From Comamonadaceae bacterium (lineage in GTDB: Bacteria; Pseudomonadota; Gammaproteobacteria; Burkholderiales; Burkholderiaceae_C): a DNA stretch of 9,528 bases. Positions 1 through 8,175 of this stretch are shown here, piece by piece (the first letter of the stretch is position 1; each line of letters opens with the position of its first letter). Position numbers and translations under genes: made by a program. The stretch is taken from positions 1 through 9,528 of the forward strand of contig JAJTBK010000300.1 of NCBI GenBank assembly GCA_021286965.1, written 5' to 3'. The notes under the pieces are model-generated. The model was given only the letters and a program-made list of their open reading frames with translations. It was not told the DNA's origin and did not search any database.

Positions 1-533
1 ATGACCGAAACGCGCAGGCGGCTCTTCTCGTAGTTGACTTCCTCGACCGAGCCGTTGAAGTCGGTGAACGGGCCTTCCTTGACACGCACCATTTCGCCAA
101 CCATGAATTCGACCTTGTGGCGCGGCTTGTCGGTGCCTTCCTGCATCTGACTGACGATTTTCTGCACCTCTTCCTCAGAAATCGGTGCCGGGCGGTTTTT
201 TGCCCCCCCCACGAAACCCGTGACCTTGCTGGTGTGCTTGACCAGGTGCCAGGTATCGTCCTCCATCACCATCTCGACGAAGACATAACCCGGGAACAGG
301 CGGCGCTCGGTCGTCTTGCGCTGGCCGTTCTTCATCTCCACCACCTCTTCGGTGGGCACCAGGATGCGGCCAAACTTGGCATTCATGCCCGCGCGGTTAA
401 TGCGCTCGGTGATGTTGCGCTCCACCGCCTTTTCCATACCCGAATAGGCATGGACGATGTACCAACGCAGATCCGGGTTGACCGCTGCTGCAGCAACCTC
501 TGGCACTTCGCCCATCTCGACGGAACCGCTCAT
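1..533 (-). CDS. nusG: Transcription termination/antitermination factor NusG (partial, C-terminus outside window)
   Basis: NusG binds RNA polymerase, suppresses pausing, and links it to Rho or to the ribosome through S10. The reading frame starts with ATG at 533 and stays open to the window edge, giving 177 codons; family members are usually somewhat under 200 residues, so only a short C-terminal piece is missing. The N-terminal domain is recognisable from the WYIVHAYSGMEKAVERN stretch (about residues 24-40) and from the FPGYVFVEM segment. The KOW motif is visible near the end (VRVKEGPFTDFNGSVEEV). The start codon shares one base with the secE stop (TGATG), so the two genes are probably translationally coupled. 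SecE-NusG adjacency is conserved across bacteria, and ribosomal protein genes (rplK onward) would be expected just beyond the left edge. A run of eight G followed after one base by six A lies inside the gene (complement of 195-210). Confidence 0.97.
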   Translation of the reverse strand, partial: MSGSVEMGEVPEVAAAAVNPDLRWYIVHAYSGMEKAVERNITERINRAGMNAKFGRILVPTEEVVEMKNGQRKTTERRLFPGYVFVEMVMEDDTWHLVKHTSKVTGFVGGAKNRPAPISEEEVQKIVSQMQEGTDKPRHKVEFMVGEMVRVKEGPFTDFNGSVEEVNYEKSRLRVSV

Positions 534-916
534 CACTTCCTCCAGCCCAAAATCAGGTCGTACAACACCCACTCCAGGGTCTTGTCGGTGAACCAAAGAA
601 ACAGCGCCATCAGCACCACGAACGCAAAAACGTACAACGTCATTTGCATCGTCTCCTTGCGCGTGGGCCAAACTACTTTTTTGACCTCCTTGACGGAATC
701 ACGCGCAAAACCGACGAACTGGCGCCCCCATTCGGAAGTCAGAAACACCCCGACGGCAGCAGCCAACCCCAGCAGCAAAACCAGCCACTGGACGATAGGG
801 CCTTGCTTGCCCAGGAGGTAAAAACCTGCAATCGACGCCACCACCAAGGCCGCGACAGCGGCCAACTTGGCCTTGTCGGCGCCGGTACTGACGGTATCAA
901 TCTGAGTAGTGGCCAT
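533..916 (-). CDS. secE: Preprotein translocase subunit SecE
   Basis: SecE is the small inner-membrane subunit that clamps SecY in the SecYEG translocon. The protein has 127 residues from the ATG at 916, typical of the three-helix proteobacterial form. Hydrophobic segments lie at about residues 17-35, 41-60 and 92-109. Between the second and third is the conserved amphipathic cytoplasmic region with the core VKKVVWPTRKET (about residues 78-89), the family signature. A TTG at 955 would add 13 residues (MCIALVRCKKSCV), but the sequence after ATG 916 (MATTQIDTVSTGADKAK) is what betaproteobacterial SecE proteins begin with. No strong Shine-Dalgarno sequence precedes either start. The gene follows tRNA-Trp by 92 nt and overlaps the nusG start by one base. 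Confidence 0.96.
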   Translation of the reverse strand: MATTQIDTVSTGADKAKLAAVAALVVASIAGFYLLGKQGPIVQWLVLLLGLAAAVGVFLTSEWGRQFVGFARDSVKEVKKVVWPTRKETMQMTLYVFAFVVLMALFLWFTDKTLEWVLYDLILGWRK

Positions 917-963
917 AACGCAAGATTTTTTGCACCGCACCAAGGCAATGCACAAGACACTGA

Positions 964-989
964 AGCCCGCCAGAATCCGCTGGCGGGCT
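964..989 (-). terminator. Stem-loop between tRNA-Trp and secE (possible weak terminator or processing site)
   Basis: A perfect 10-bp inverted repeat (AGCCCGCCAG / CTGGCGGGCT) encloses a 6-nt loop. It begins 19 nt downstream of the tRNA 3' end and finishes 47 nt before the secE ATG. In the minus-strand RNA it is followed by UUCAGUGUCUUGUG, which is U-rich but not a continuous U tract. Strong termination is therefore doubtful. Partial termination that lowers secE-nusG expression relative to tuf, or a stop for RNA trimming after tRNA excision, are equally possible readings. The stem is visible in the sequence; its role is inferred. Confidence 0.5.
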
Positions 990-1008
990 CGATGGTTGCC
1001 ACTTTAGG

Positions 1009-1084
1009 TGGCAGGGGCAGTAGGAATCGAACCTACAACCTTCGGTTTTGGAGACCGACGCTCCGCCAATTGAGCTATACCCCT
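1009..1084 (-). tRNA. trpT: tRNA-Trp, anticodon CCA
   Basis: A complete 76-nt cloverleaf can be drawn by hand. The acceptor stem is AGGGGTA with TGCCCCT (one G-U pair), the D stem GCTC/GAGC, the anticodon stem TCGGT/ACCGA with loop CTCCAAA, and the T stem GTAGG/CCTAC with loop TTCGATT. The discriminator base is G, as expected for tRNA-Trp. The anticodon CCA is encoded at 1051-1049, and the 3' CCA is encoded in the DNA. The 5' end is only 9 nt from the tuf stop codon, too close for a separate promoter of ordinary kind, so it is very likely excised from a tuf-trpT-secE-nusG transcript by RNase P and 3' nucleases. The tuf-trpT-secE-nusG order is known from other bacteria. Confidence 0.98.
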
Positions 1085-1093
1085 ACGTCGCAA

Positions 1094-2284
<1,191 letters not shown>

Positions 2285-2404
2285 ATCAATCTCTCCAAAG
2301 AGCAATGCCTGTGTGGGGGTTTAACGTCTGCACCCGGTTGCTCAATCCCCCCGCACAGGACAACAAGGGGGCACCGGGTCGCAGATTGCAAAAATATTTT
2401 GCTA
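2285..2404 (-). promoter_or_regulatory. tuf 5' leader with two mutually exclusive stem-loops; probable promoter at its upstream end
   Basis: Reading toward tuf, one fold pairs 2379-2373 (ACCCGGT) plus 2371-2367 (CCCCC) with 2352-2347 (GGGGGG) and 2338-2332 (ACCGGGT). A second fold pairs 2359-2348 (CCTGTGCGGGGG) with 2319-2308 (CCCCCACACAGG), 11 of 12 positions matching. Both need the G run at 2352-2347, so only one can form at a time. The second fold ends 10 nt before the GGAGAG ribosome-binding site. The AT-rich stretch at 2388-2404, which contains the inverted repeat GCAAAA/TTTTGC (2388-2402), is the most promoter-like sequence upstream, but I cannot pick convincing -35 and -10 boxes. The pairings are seen; switching between them is inference. 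Confidence 0.4.
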
Positions 2405-2410
2405 TCGAAT

Positions 2411-2453
2411 GAATAGCTGCTCGCGCTTACCAGATAAGCGCAAACAGCTGTTT
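2411..2453 (-). repeat. Dispersed palindromic repeat, copy 1 (fusA-tuf spacer)
   Basis: A 15-bp stem (2415-2429 with 2435-2449) encloses a 5-nt loop (2430-2434). As DNA it has two mismatches, but in minus-strand RNA both become G-U pairs, so the RNA stem is unbroken. The core at 2413-2441 matches 24 of 29 positions of a second copy at 7775-7803. From memory, intergenic palindromes of the form atagctgct-n-gcgctt...aagcgc are frequent in Comamonadaceae genomes; I could not check this here. It lies about 130-165 nt upstream of the tuf start. Confidence 0.6.
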
Positions 2454-2468
2454 TATTACCTAACCAGC

Positions 2469-2508
2469 GATGCCCAAGCAAATTCGCTGCGCGAATTGAT
2501 CCGACACC
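2469..2508 (-). repeat. Hairpin repeat unit 1 of a tandem pair after fusA
   Basis: This 40-nt imperfect palindrome is nearly identical to the unit at 2521-2561 (three substitutions and a one-base gap). The heart is AATTCGC-TGC-GCGAATT with outer arms that pair only by G-U in the minus-strand RNA. It has no downstream U tract, so it is not a standard terminator. It resembles a REP-type extragenic element. It sits about 60 nt downstream of the fusA stop and closest to tuf of the two. Confidence 0.65.
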
Positions 2509-2520
2509 CGCCTAGTCAGA

Positions 2521-2561
2521 GGTGCCCGAGCAAATTCGCTGCGCGAATTTGATCCGGCACC
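2521..2561 (-). repeat. Hairpin repeat unit 2 of a tandem pair, immediately after fusA
   Basis: A 41-nt imperfect palindrome begins 6 nt after the fusA stop codon. Its stem has an inner 9 bp (CAAATTCGC / GCGAATTTG) around a TGC loop, two further pairs between single mismatches, and an outer 6 bp (GGTGCC/GGCACC). It is followed in the RNA by CUCUGACUAG, with no U run. Placement right at the fusA 3' end suggests protection of the fusA mRNA end or partial termination before tuf; this is inference. Unit 1 lies 12 nt further downstream. Confidence 0.65.
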
Positions 2562-2567
2562 TAGGGC

Positions 2568-4676
<2,109 letters not shown>

Positions 4677-4696
4677 GGTGATGGTCTTTCGTTAAC

Positions 4697-4742
4697 GGCC
4701 AAGAGCCCGGTCGTCAAAAGGGTGACGAGCGGGCTCCCGGCC
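4697..4742 (-). promoter_or_regulatory. Long intercistronic stem-loop between rpsG and fusA
   Basis: A 46-nt segment forms a near-perfect hairpin in the minus-strand RNA. It has 4 bp (GGCC/GGCC), two G-U pairs, 7 bp (GAGCCCG/CGGGCTC), one C-C mismatch, and 6 bp (TCGTCA/TGACGA) closing a 6-nt loop, 19 pairs in all. The two G-U pairs exist only in the minus-strand RNA. It ends 20 nt before the fusA ATG, whose Shine-Dalgarno sequence is weak, and no U tract follows, so a terminator is unlikely. It may set fusA translation relative to rpsG, guide RNase cleavage, or protect mRNA ends. The structure is visible; the role is inferred. Confidence 0.6.
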
Positions 4743-4760
4743 TTCGAGGGGATGCGAGGA

Positions 4761-5234
4761 TTAGAAGCGGAAGTGGCTGAAGGCCTTGTTGGCTTCGGCC
4801 ATGCGGTGCACTTCGTCACGGCGCTTCATGGCGCCGCCACGGCCTTCGGTGGCTTCCATCAGCTCGTTGGCCAGGCGTTGGGCCATGGACTTCTCGCCAC
4901 GCTTGCGGGCGGCTTCCTTGATCCAGCGCATCGACAGGGCCAGGCGGCGCACCGGGCGCACTTCCACCGGCACCTGGTAGTTGGCGCCACCCACGCGGCG
5001 GGATTTCACTTCCACCATGGGCTTGACGTTGTTGATGGCCGTGGTGAACACCTCCAGGGCGTTCTTCTCGGGCTGCTTCTTCTCGATCAGTTCCAGGGCG
5101 CCGTAAATGATGCGCTCTGCAACTGCCTTCTTGCCGCCTTCCATGATCACGTTCATGAATTTGGACAGCTCGACGTTGCCGAACTTGGGATCCGGCAGGA
5201 TTTCACGTTTGGGGACTTCGCGACGACGTGGCAT
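4761..5234 (-). CDS. rpsG: 30S ribosomal protein S7
   Basis: S7 nucleates assembly of the 3' major domain (head) of 16S rRNA and contacts tRNA at the E site. The protein has 157 residues from [20 protein letters not shown] to KAFSHFRF, of usual length and fully recognisable, including the [15 protein letters not shown] region. The ATG at 5234 is preceded at a good distance by AGAGGT in TAGAGGTAAAAAATG. It is the second gene of the str operon, separated from rpsL by 170 nt. In E. coli, S7 represses its own operon by binding the rpsL-rpsG intercistronic RNA; whether that holds here is not shown by the sequence. Confidence 0.99.
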   Translation of the reverse strand: MPRRREVPKREILPDPKFGNVELSKFMNVIMEGGKKAVAERIIYGALELIEKKQPEKNALEVFTTAINNVKPMVEVKSRRVGGANYQVPVEVRPVRRLALSMRWIKEAARKRGEKSMAQRLANELMEATEGRGGAMKRRDEVHRMAEANKAFSHFRF

Positions 5235-5404
5235 TTTTTACCTCTATCTTTGCTTCAGCTGGCACCATTTCAGGCACCGCGAGAGCCAAACAACTGGACT
5301 CCCACTTACTCGACCCATGCAAAAACGATTGCACTTGGGGGTCACTACGCTGCACCACCGCGCCACGCGGGGCCAGCACCGAAATTTTTTGAAACCTGCA
5401 GGGC
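5235..5404 (-). promoter_or_regulatory. rpsL-rpsG intercistronic region, candidate S7 autoregulatory RNA
   Basis: This 170-nt spacer is long for a str operon and holds no gene. In the minus-strand RNA there is a 5-bp hairpin CCGCG-TGG-CGCGG (5370-5358) and a second two-part stem pairing GACCC (5343-5339) with GGGTC (5316-5312), and TGCAA (5333-5329) with TTGCA (5322-5318). S7 feedback binding to this interval is established in E. coli; extension to this sequence is by position only, since I cannot align the structure by eye. Confidence 0.3.
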
Positions 5405-5782
5405 TTACTTGGCCTTGGGCTTCTTGGCGCCGTACTTGGAACGGGCCTGCTTGCGATCCTTGACGCCTTGCAGGTCAAGCGAACCGCGCACGATGTGGTA
5501 ACGCACACCGGGCAAGTCCTTCACACGGCCGCCGCGCACCAGCACGACGCTGTGCTCTTGCAGGTTGTGGCCTTCGCCGCCGATGTAGGAGATGACCTCA
5601 AAACCGTTGGTCAGGCGCACCTTGGCGACCTTACGCAAAGCGGAGTTAGGCTTTTTCGGCGTCGTGGTGTACACACGGGTGCACACGCCACGGCGCTGGG
5701 GGCAGTTTTCCATGGCGGGGCTCTTGGACTTGACAGTCTCGACCTCACGCCCATGGCGAATGAGCTGGTTAATGGTTGGCAT
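5405..5782 (-). CDS. rpsL: 30S ribosomal protein S12
   Basis: S12 sits at the decoding centre and controls accuracy. The protein has 125 residues, starting [20 protein letters not shown], which is the N-terminal form seen in betaproteobacteria. The decoding loops are intact: [10 protein letters not shown] (residues 40-49) keeps the lysines where streptomycin-resistance changes occur, and [11 protein letters not shown] (86-96) keeps Lys88 and the Asp89 that is methylthiolated in many bacteria. So the sequence predicts no target-based streptomycin resistance. The ATG at 5782 is preceded by TTAGGGACGTATCTA, with GGGA as the ribosome-binding site. It is the first gene of the str operon. The upstream 144-nt spacer separates it from the carboxypeptidase gene on the same strand. 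Confidence 0.99.
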   Translation of the reverse strand: MPTINQLIRHGREVETVKSKSPAMENCPQRRGVCTRVYTTTPKKPNSALRKVAKVRLTNGFEVISYIGGEGHNLQEHSVVLVRGGRVKDLPGVRYHIVRGSLDLQGVKDRKQARSKYGAKKPKAK

Positions 5783-5863
5783 TAGATACGTCCCTAAACG
5801 TGAAAATGCTAAAAAGCGAAAACGTGAAACCCTTCGGAAAATTCCGAAAAGCCCTCAATCGTA
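5783..5863 (-). promoter_or_regulatory. Probable str operon promoter/leader region with inverted and direct repeats
   Basis: The region must contain the start of rpsL transcription unless transcription simply reads through from dacA. It holds a 7-2-7 inverted repeat TTCGGAA-aa-TTCCGAA (5833-5848), whose 2-nt spacer suits a protein-binding DNA palindrome better than an RNA hairpin. It also holds a direct repeat AAACGTGAAA at 5796-5805 and 5820-5829, 24 nt apart. It is noticeably AT-richer than the flanking genes. I do not see a convincing -35/-10 pair and do not assign one. Confidence 0.35.
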
Positions 5864-5896
5864 GCAGCAGAGCTTGCGCCTGGCAAGCCCTGCTGC
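5864..5896 (-). terminator. 14-bp hairpin between dacA and rpsL (candidate terminator or RNA 3' end element)
   Basis: GCAGCAG, then G, then GCTTGC pairs with GCAAGC, then T, then CTGCTGC around a 5-nt loop. The single non-Watson-Crick position is a G-U pair in minus-strand RNA but an A-C mismatch in plus-strand RNA, so the structure favours the direction in which dacA and rpsL are transcribed. It lies 30 nt downstream of the dacA stop. No U tract follows immediately (UACGAUUGAGGGCUUUU), so intrinsic termination would be inefficient. Confidence 0.5.
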
Positions 5897-5907
5897 GGTG
5901 CAATGGC

Positions 5908-5923
5908 CGCGAACGTGTTCGCG
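5908..5923. repeat. 7-2-7 inverted repeat just after the dacA stop
   Basis: CGCGAAC-gt-GTTCGCG forms a perfect 16-nt palindromic site with a 2-nt spacer, starting 3 nt beyond the dacA stop codon. The short spacer argues against a stable RNA hairpin and fits a dimeric protein-binding site, but no known operator consensus is recognised. It could also simply be the base of a larger fold with the adjacent hairpin at 5864-5896. Confidence 0.35.
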
Positions 5924-5926
5924 TTC

Positions 5927-7099
5927 TTACTTGATCCAGAGCCGGATGGCATCCCAGGCGCGGCCGAGGATGCCGGCCTGCTCCACACCCTCCAGGGCCA
6001 CCAGCGGCACTTCGGCCACGGCCTGGTCACCGACCGAGACCTTGAGCGTGCCCACCTGCTGCCCCTTGGCGATGGGCGCGAGCAGCGGCTCCTGGCGCAC
6101 GATCTGCGTGCTGACCTTGCCGGCGCTGCCGCCGGGCACGGTGACGACGATGGCCTGCTCGCGGCCAATCTTGATCTTGCCTTGCTTGCCCTTCCACAGC
6201 GCCGGCTCGGCCACCGGCTGGCCGGCATCGAACAGCTTGACGGCGTCGTAAGCGGTGTAGCCCCAGTTGAGCAGCTTCTGGCTTTCGGTGGCGCGCGCGT
6301 TCTCGCTCGCCGCGCCGAGCACGATGGACAGCAGGCGGCGCTGGCCCACCTGGGGGAAGTCGCGCTTGGCGGTGGAGACCAGGCAATAGCCGGCGGCGGC
6401 GGTGTGGCCGGTCTTCAGGCCATCGACGCTCGGGTCACGAAACAGCAGCAGGTTGCGGTTGTTGCTGTTCGAGGCCGGCGTGCCCTCGTAGCGGTACTGC
6501 TTGGTCGAGTAGTAATGCAGGTACTCGGGAAAGTCCCGCATCAGGCGCGTGGACAGCGTCGCCAGGTCGCGCGCCGTGGTGGTGTGGCCGGGCTCGGTCA
6601 GGCCCTCGGGGTTCTTGTACTGCGTGCCCGTCATGCCCAGGGCCTTGGCCTGCTCGTTCATGAGGCGCACAAAGTTTTCTGCCGTGCCGCCCACGCCCTC
6701 GGCCAGGGCCATGGTGGCGTCGTTGCCCGACTGCACGATCATGCCCTTGAGCAGGTCATCGACCGGCACCTGCATCTTCGGATCGATGAACATGCGCGAG
6801 CCGGGCATCTTCCAGGCGCGCTCGCTCACGGGAAAGCGCTGCTCCAGGGTGATTTTTTTCGCCCGCAGGGCATCGAACACCAGGTAGCCAGTCATGAGCT
6901 TGGTCAGCGACGCCTGCTCCACCGGCGCATCGATGTCCTTGGCGGCCAGCACCTGGCCGGCCGTCACGTCCACCAGCAGGTAGTTGCGCGCGGCAATCTC
7001 GGGCGGTTGGGGCGCACTCACTTGCGCGAAAAGCACGGCGGGCAGGGCGGCGGCAGCAGCCAGCACCAGGGCGCGCAGGGCGGGGCGGGATTCAATCAT
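5927..7099 (-). CDS. D-alanyl-D-alanine carboxypeptidase, PBP5 family (S11)
   Basis: This enzyme removes the terminal D-Ala from peptidoglycan pentapeptides in the periplasm and so limits cross-linking. The protein has 390 residues. An N-terminal signal peptide (residues 1-25, hydrophobic core LVLAAAAALPAVLF) is present. The three catalytic motifs are intact: SLTK with the acylated Ser64 and Lys67, SGN at 124-126, and KTG at 229-231. The GHTAAAGYCLV segment after KTG is typical. A C-terminal beta domain (about 287-370) is followed by an amphipathic tail (ILGRAWDAIRLWIK) that should anchor the enzyme to the outer face of the inner membrane, as in E. coli DacA/DacC. I cannot tell which dac paralogue this is, so no symbol is given. 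The ATG at 7099 has AAAGG upstream, lying within a small palindrome (7101-7113). The gene follows the hydrolase by 24 nt. Confidence 0.95.
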   Translation of the reverse strand: MIESRPALRALVLAAAAALPAVLFAQVSAPQPPEIAARNYLLVDVTAGQVLAAKDIDAPVEQASLTKLMTGYLVFDALRAKKITLEQRFPVSERAWKMPGSRMFIDPKMQVPVDDLLKGMIVQSGNDATMALAEGVGGTAENFVRLMNEQAKALGMTGTQYKNPEGLTEPGHTTTARDLATLSTRLMRDFPEYLHYYSTKQYRYEGTPASNSNNRNLLLFRDPSVDGLKTGHTAAAGYCLVSTAKRDFPQVGQRRLLSIVLGAASENARATESQKLLNWGYTAYDAVKLFDAGQPVAEPALWKGKQGKIKIGREQAIVVTVPGGSAGKVSTQIVRQEPLLAPIAKGQQVGTLKVSVGDQAVAEVPLVALEGVEQAGILGRAWDAIRLWIK

Positions 7100-7123
7100 G
7101 GCAAAGCCTTTGCAAAGAGGGGG

Positions 7124-7759
7124 TCAGCACTGCGTCTGCAGATGGCGCAGCACCAGGTTTTTCAACAGCGGCAGCTGGCCGTGGAAGAAATGCCCGCCGC
7201 CGGGCACCACGGTCACGGGCAGCAGCTGCGGCCGCGCCCAGTCCATGACGCTGGCCAGGGGCACGGTCTCATCGTGCTCGCCGTGCACCACCAGGGTACG
7301 CAGCTGGGCCTCGGGCGGCACGGGCGCCACGTCGAAGCGGCTCGCCGCCGTGCCCACCAGCACGGCGTGCTGCACGCTGCGCTGCGGCCACAGCTGCTGC
7401 AGTGCGTGGCTGGTGACGAAGGCGCCAAAGGAAAAGCCGGCCAGCGCCAGCGGCCCCTCGGGCGCCACCTGGCGCACCACGGCCAGCAGATCCTCGCACT
7501 CGCCCTGGCCGGCGTCGTAGCCGCCAGCGGAGGCGCCGACGCCACGAAAGTTAAAACGCACCGCCTGGTAGCCACTGGCGACGAAGGCGCGCGCCAAGGT
7601 TTGCACCACTTTGTTGTCCATGGTGCCGCCAAACAGCGGGTGCGGGTGGGCGATGACGGCGGCGCCGCGCACGGCAACGCCAGCGGGCGGCAAGTCACGC
7701 AGCGCCTCGATGGCGCCCGCCGCACCCACCAGGCTCAGGCGTTCAGTCTGGGCATTCAA
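7124..7759 (-). CDS. Small alpha/beta hydrolase (dienelactone hydrolase-like, serine hydrolase fold)
   Basis: The protein has 211 residues from the TTG at 7759. Features of a compact alpha/beta hydrolase are clear: HPHPLFGGTMDNK (about 38-50), which includes the probable oxyanion segment, the nucleophile elbow GFSFG with Ser110, the acid in GEHDE (Asp163), and the His in GGGHFFHG (His190). The set matches a widespread family of 210-220-residue cytoplasmic hydrolases of unknown substrate, often annotated alpha/beta hydrolase or YghX/OsmC-type neighbours. I would not name a substrate. Start choice: TTG 7759 gives MNAQTERLSLVG and has AAGGA 7 nt upstream; a further upstream TTG (7813) would place 18 unlikely residues inside the repeat at 7775-7803. 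The gene lies between ferredoxin and dacA, probably in one transcript. Confidence 0.9.
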   Translation of the reverse strand: MNAQTERLSLVGAAGAIEALRDLPPAGVAVRGAAVIAHPHPLFGGTMDNKVVQTLARAFVASGYQAVRFNFRGVGASAGGYDAGQGECEDLLAVVRQVAPEGPLALAGFSFGAFVTSHALQQLWPQRSVQHAVLVGTAASRFDVAPVPPEAQLRTLVVHGEHDETVPLASVMDWARPQLLPVTVVPGGGHFFHGQLPLLKNLVLRHLQTQC

Positions 7760-7774
7760 AATACTATCCTTTTG

Positions 7775-7803
7775 ATAGCTGCTTGCGCTTATCCGGCAAG
7801 CGC
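7775..7803 (-). repeat. Dispersed palindromic repeat, copy 2 (ferredoxin-hydrolase spacer)
   Basis: This 29-nt core is 24/29 identical to the repeat at 2413-2441. It keeps the inner inverted repeat (GCGCTT/AAGCGC) but the outer arm has diverged (TAGAGGCC instead of AAACAGCT), so the long stem of copy 1 is lost. It occupies most of the 74-nt space between the ferredoxin stop and the hydrolase start; the Shine-Dalgarno sequence AAGGA of the hydrolase lies just at its edge. The string aagcgctagaggcc is, from memory, common in Comamonadaceae intergenic DNA. Confidence 0.6.
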
Positions 7804-7833
7804 TAGAGGCCAAAAAAGCCTATAGAGCAGGTT

Positions 7834-8175
7834 TCAGCGCCCGAGTTCCGGCGGCGTGCGCAGGCGTTCGACCACCTGGCCGTTCTTCAGGTGCGACTCG
7901 ACGATCTCATCAATATCAGCGGCATCGACGTAGGAGTACCAGACGCCCTCGGGGTAGACCACCGCCACCGGGCCGGCGGCGCAGCGGTCAAGGCAGCCGG
8001 CCTTGTTCACGCGCACCTGGCCCGCGCCGGCCAGGCCCAGGGCCTTGACCTGCGCCTTGCAGCGCTCGAACGCGGCCTGGGCGCCGTGCTGCGCGCAGCA
8101 GGCTTCGCCATTGGCACGCTCGTTGGTGCAAAAGAAGATGTGGCGGGCGAAATACGGGGGGTGGGCATCAGTCAT
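7834..8175 (-). CDS. Thioredoxin-like (2Fe-2S) ferredoxin
   Basis: This is a small cytoplasmic electron carrier with a thioredoxin-like fold. The protein has 113 residues from the ATG at 8175. The cysteine pattern is diagnostic: CTNERANGEACCAQHG (Cys16, Cys26, Cys27) followed by CLDRC (Cys61, Cys65), where Cys16, one of Cys26/27, Cys61 and Cys65 would hold the [2Fe-2S] cluster. The PEGVWYSYVDAADIDEIVESH stretch is the usual C-terminal part of this family. An upstream extension to 8334 in the same frame is rejected because it runs antisense-free through the VanZ gene in a different frame and reads as low-complexity Cys/Ala/Gly. The start ATG overlaps the VanZ stop (ATGACTGA), suggesting coupled translation. 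The redox partner is not known from the sequence. Confidence 0.93.
   Translation of the reverse strand: MTDAHPPYFARHIFFCTNERANGEACCAQHGAQAAFERCKAQVKALGLAGAGQVRVNKAGCLDRCAAGPVAVVYPEGVWYSYVDAADIDEIVESHLKNGQVVERLRTPPELGR

Noticed and set aside
2469..2561. CRISPR array or phage attachment site
   Set aside because: There are only two repeat units, each a palindromic hairpin, with a 12-nt gap and no integrase or cas gene in view.
5903..7825. A 640-codon plus-strand frame opposite dacA and the hydrolase
   Set aside because: Both minus-strand genes have intact catalytic motifs, and the plus-strand product is low-complexity His/Gly/Ala/Gln without a recognisable domain.
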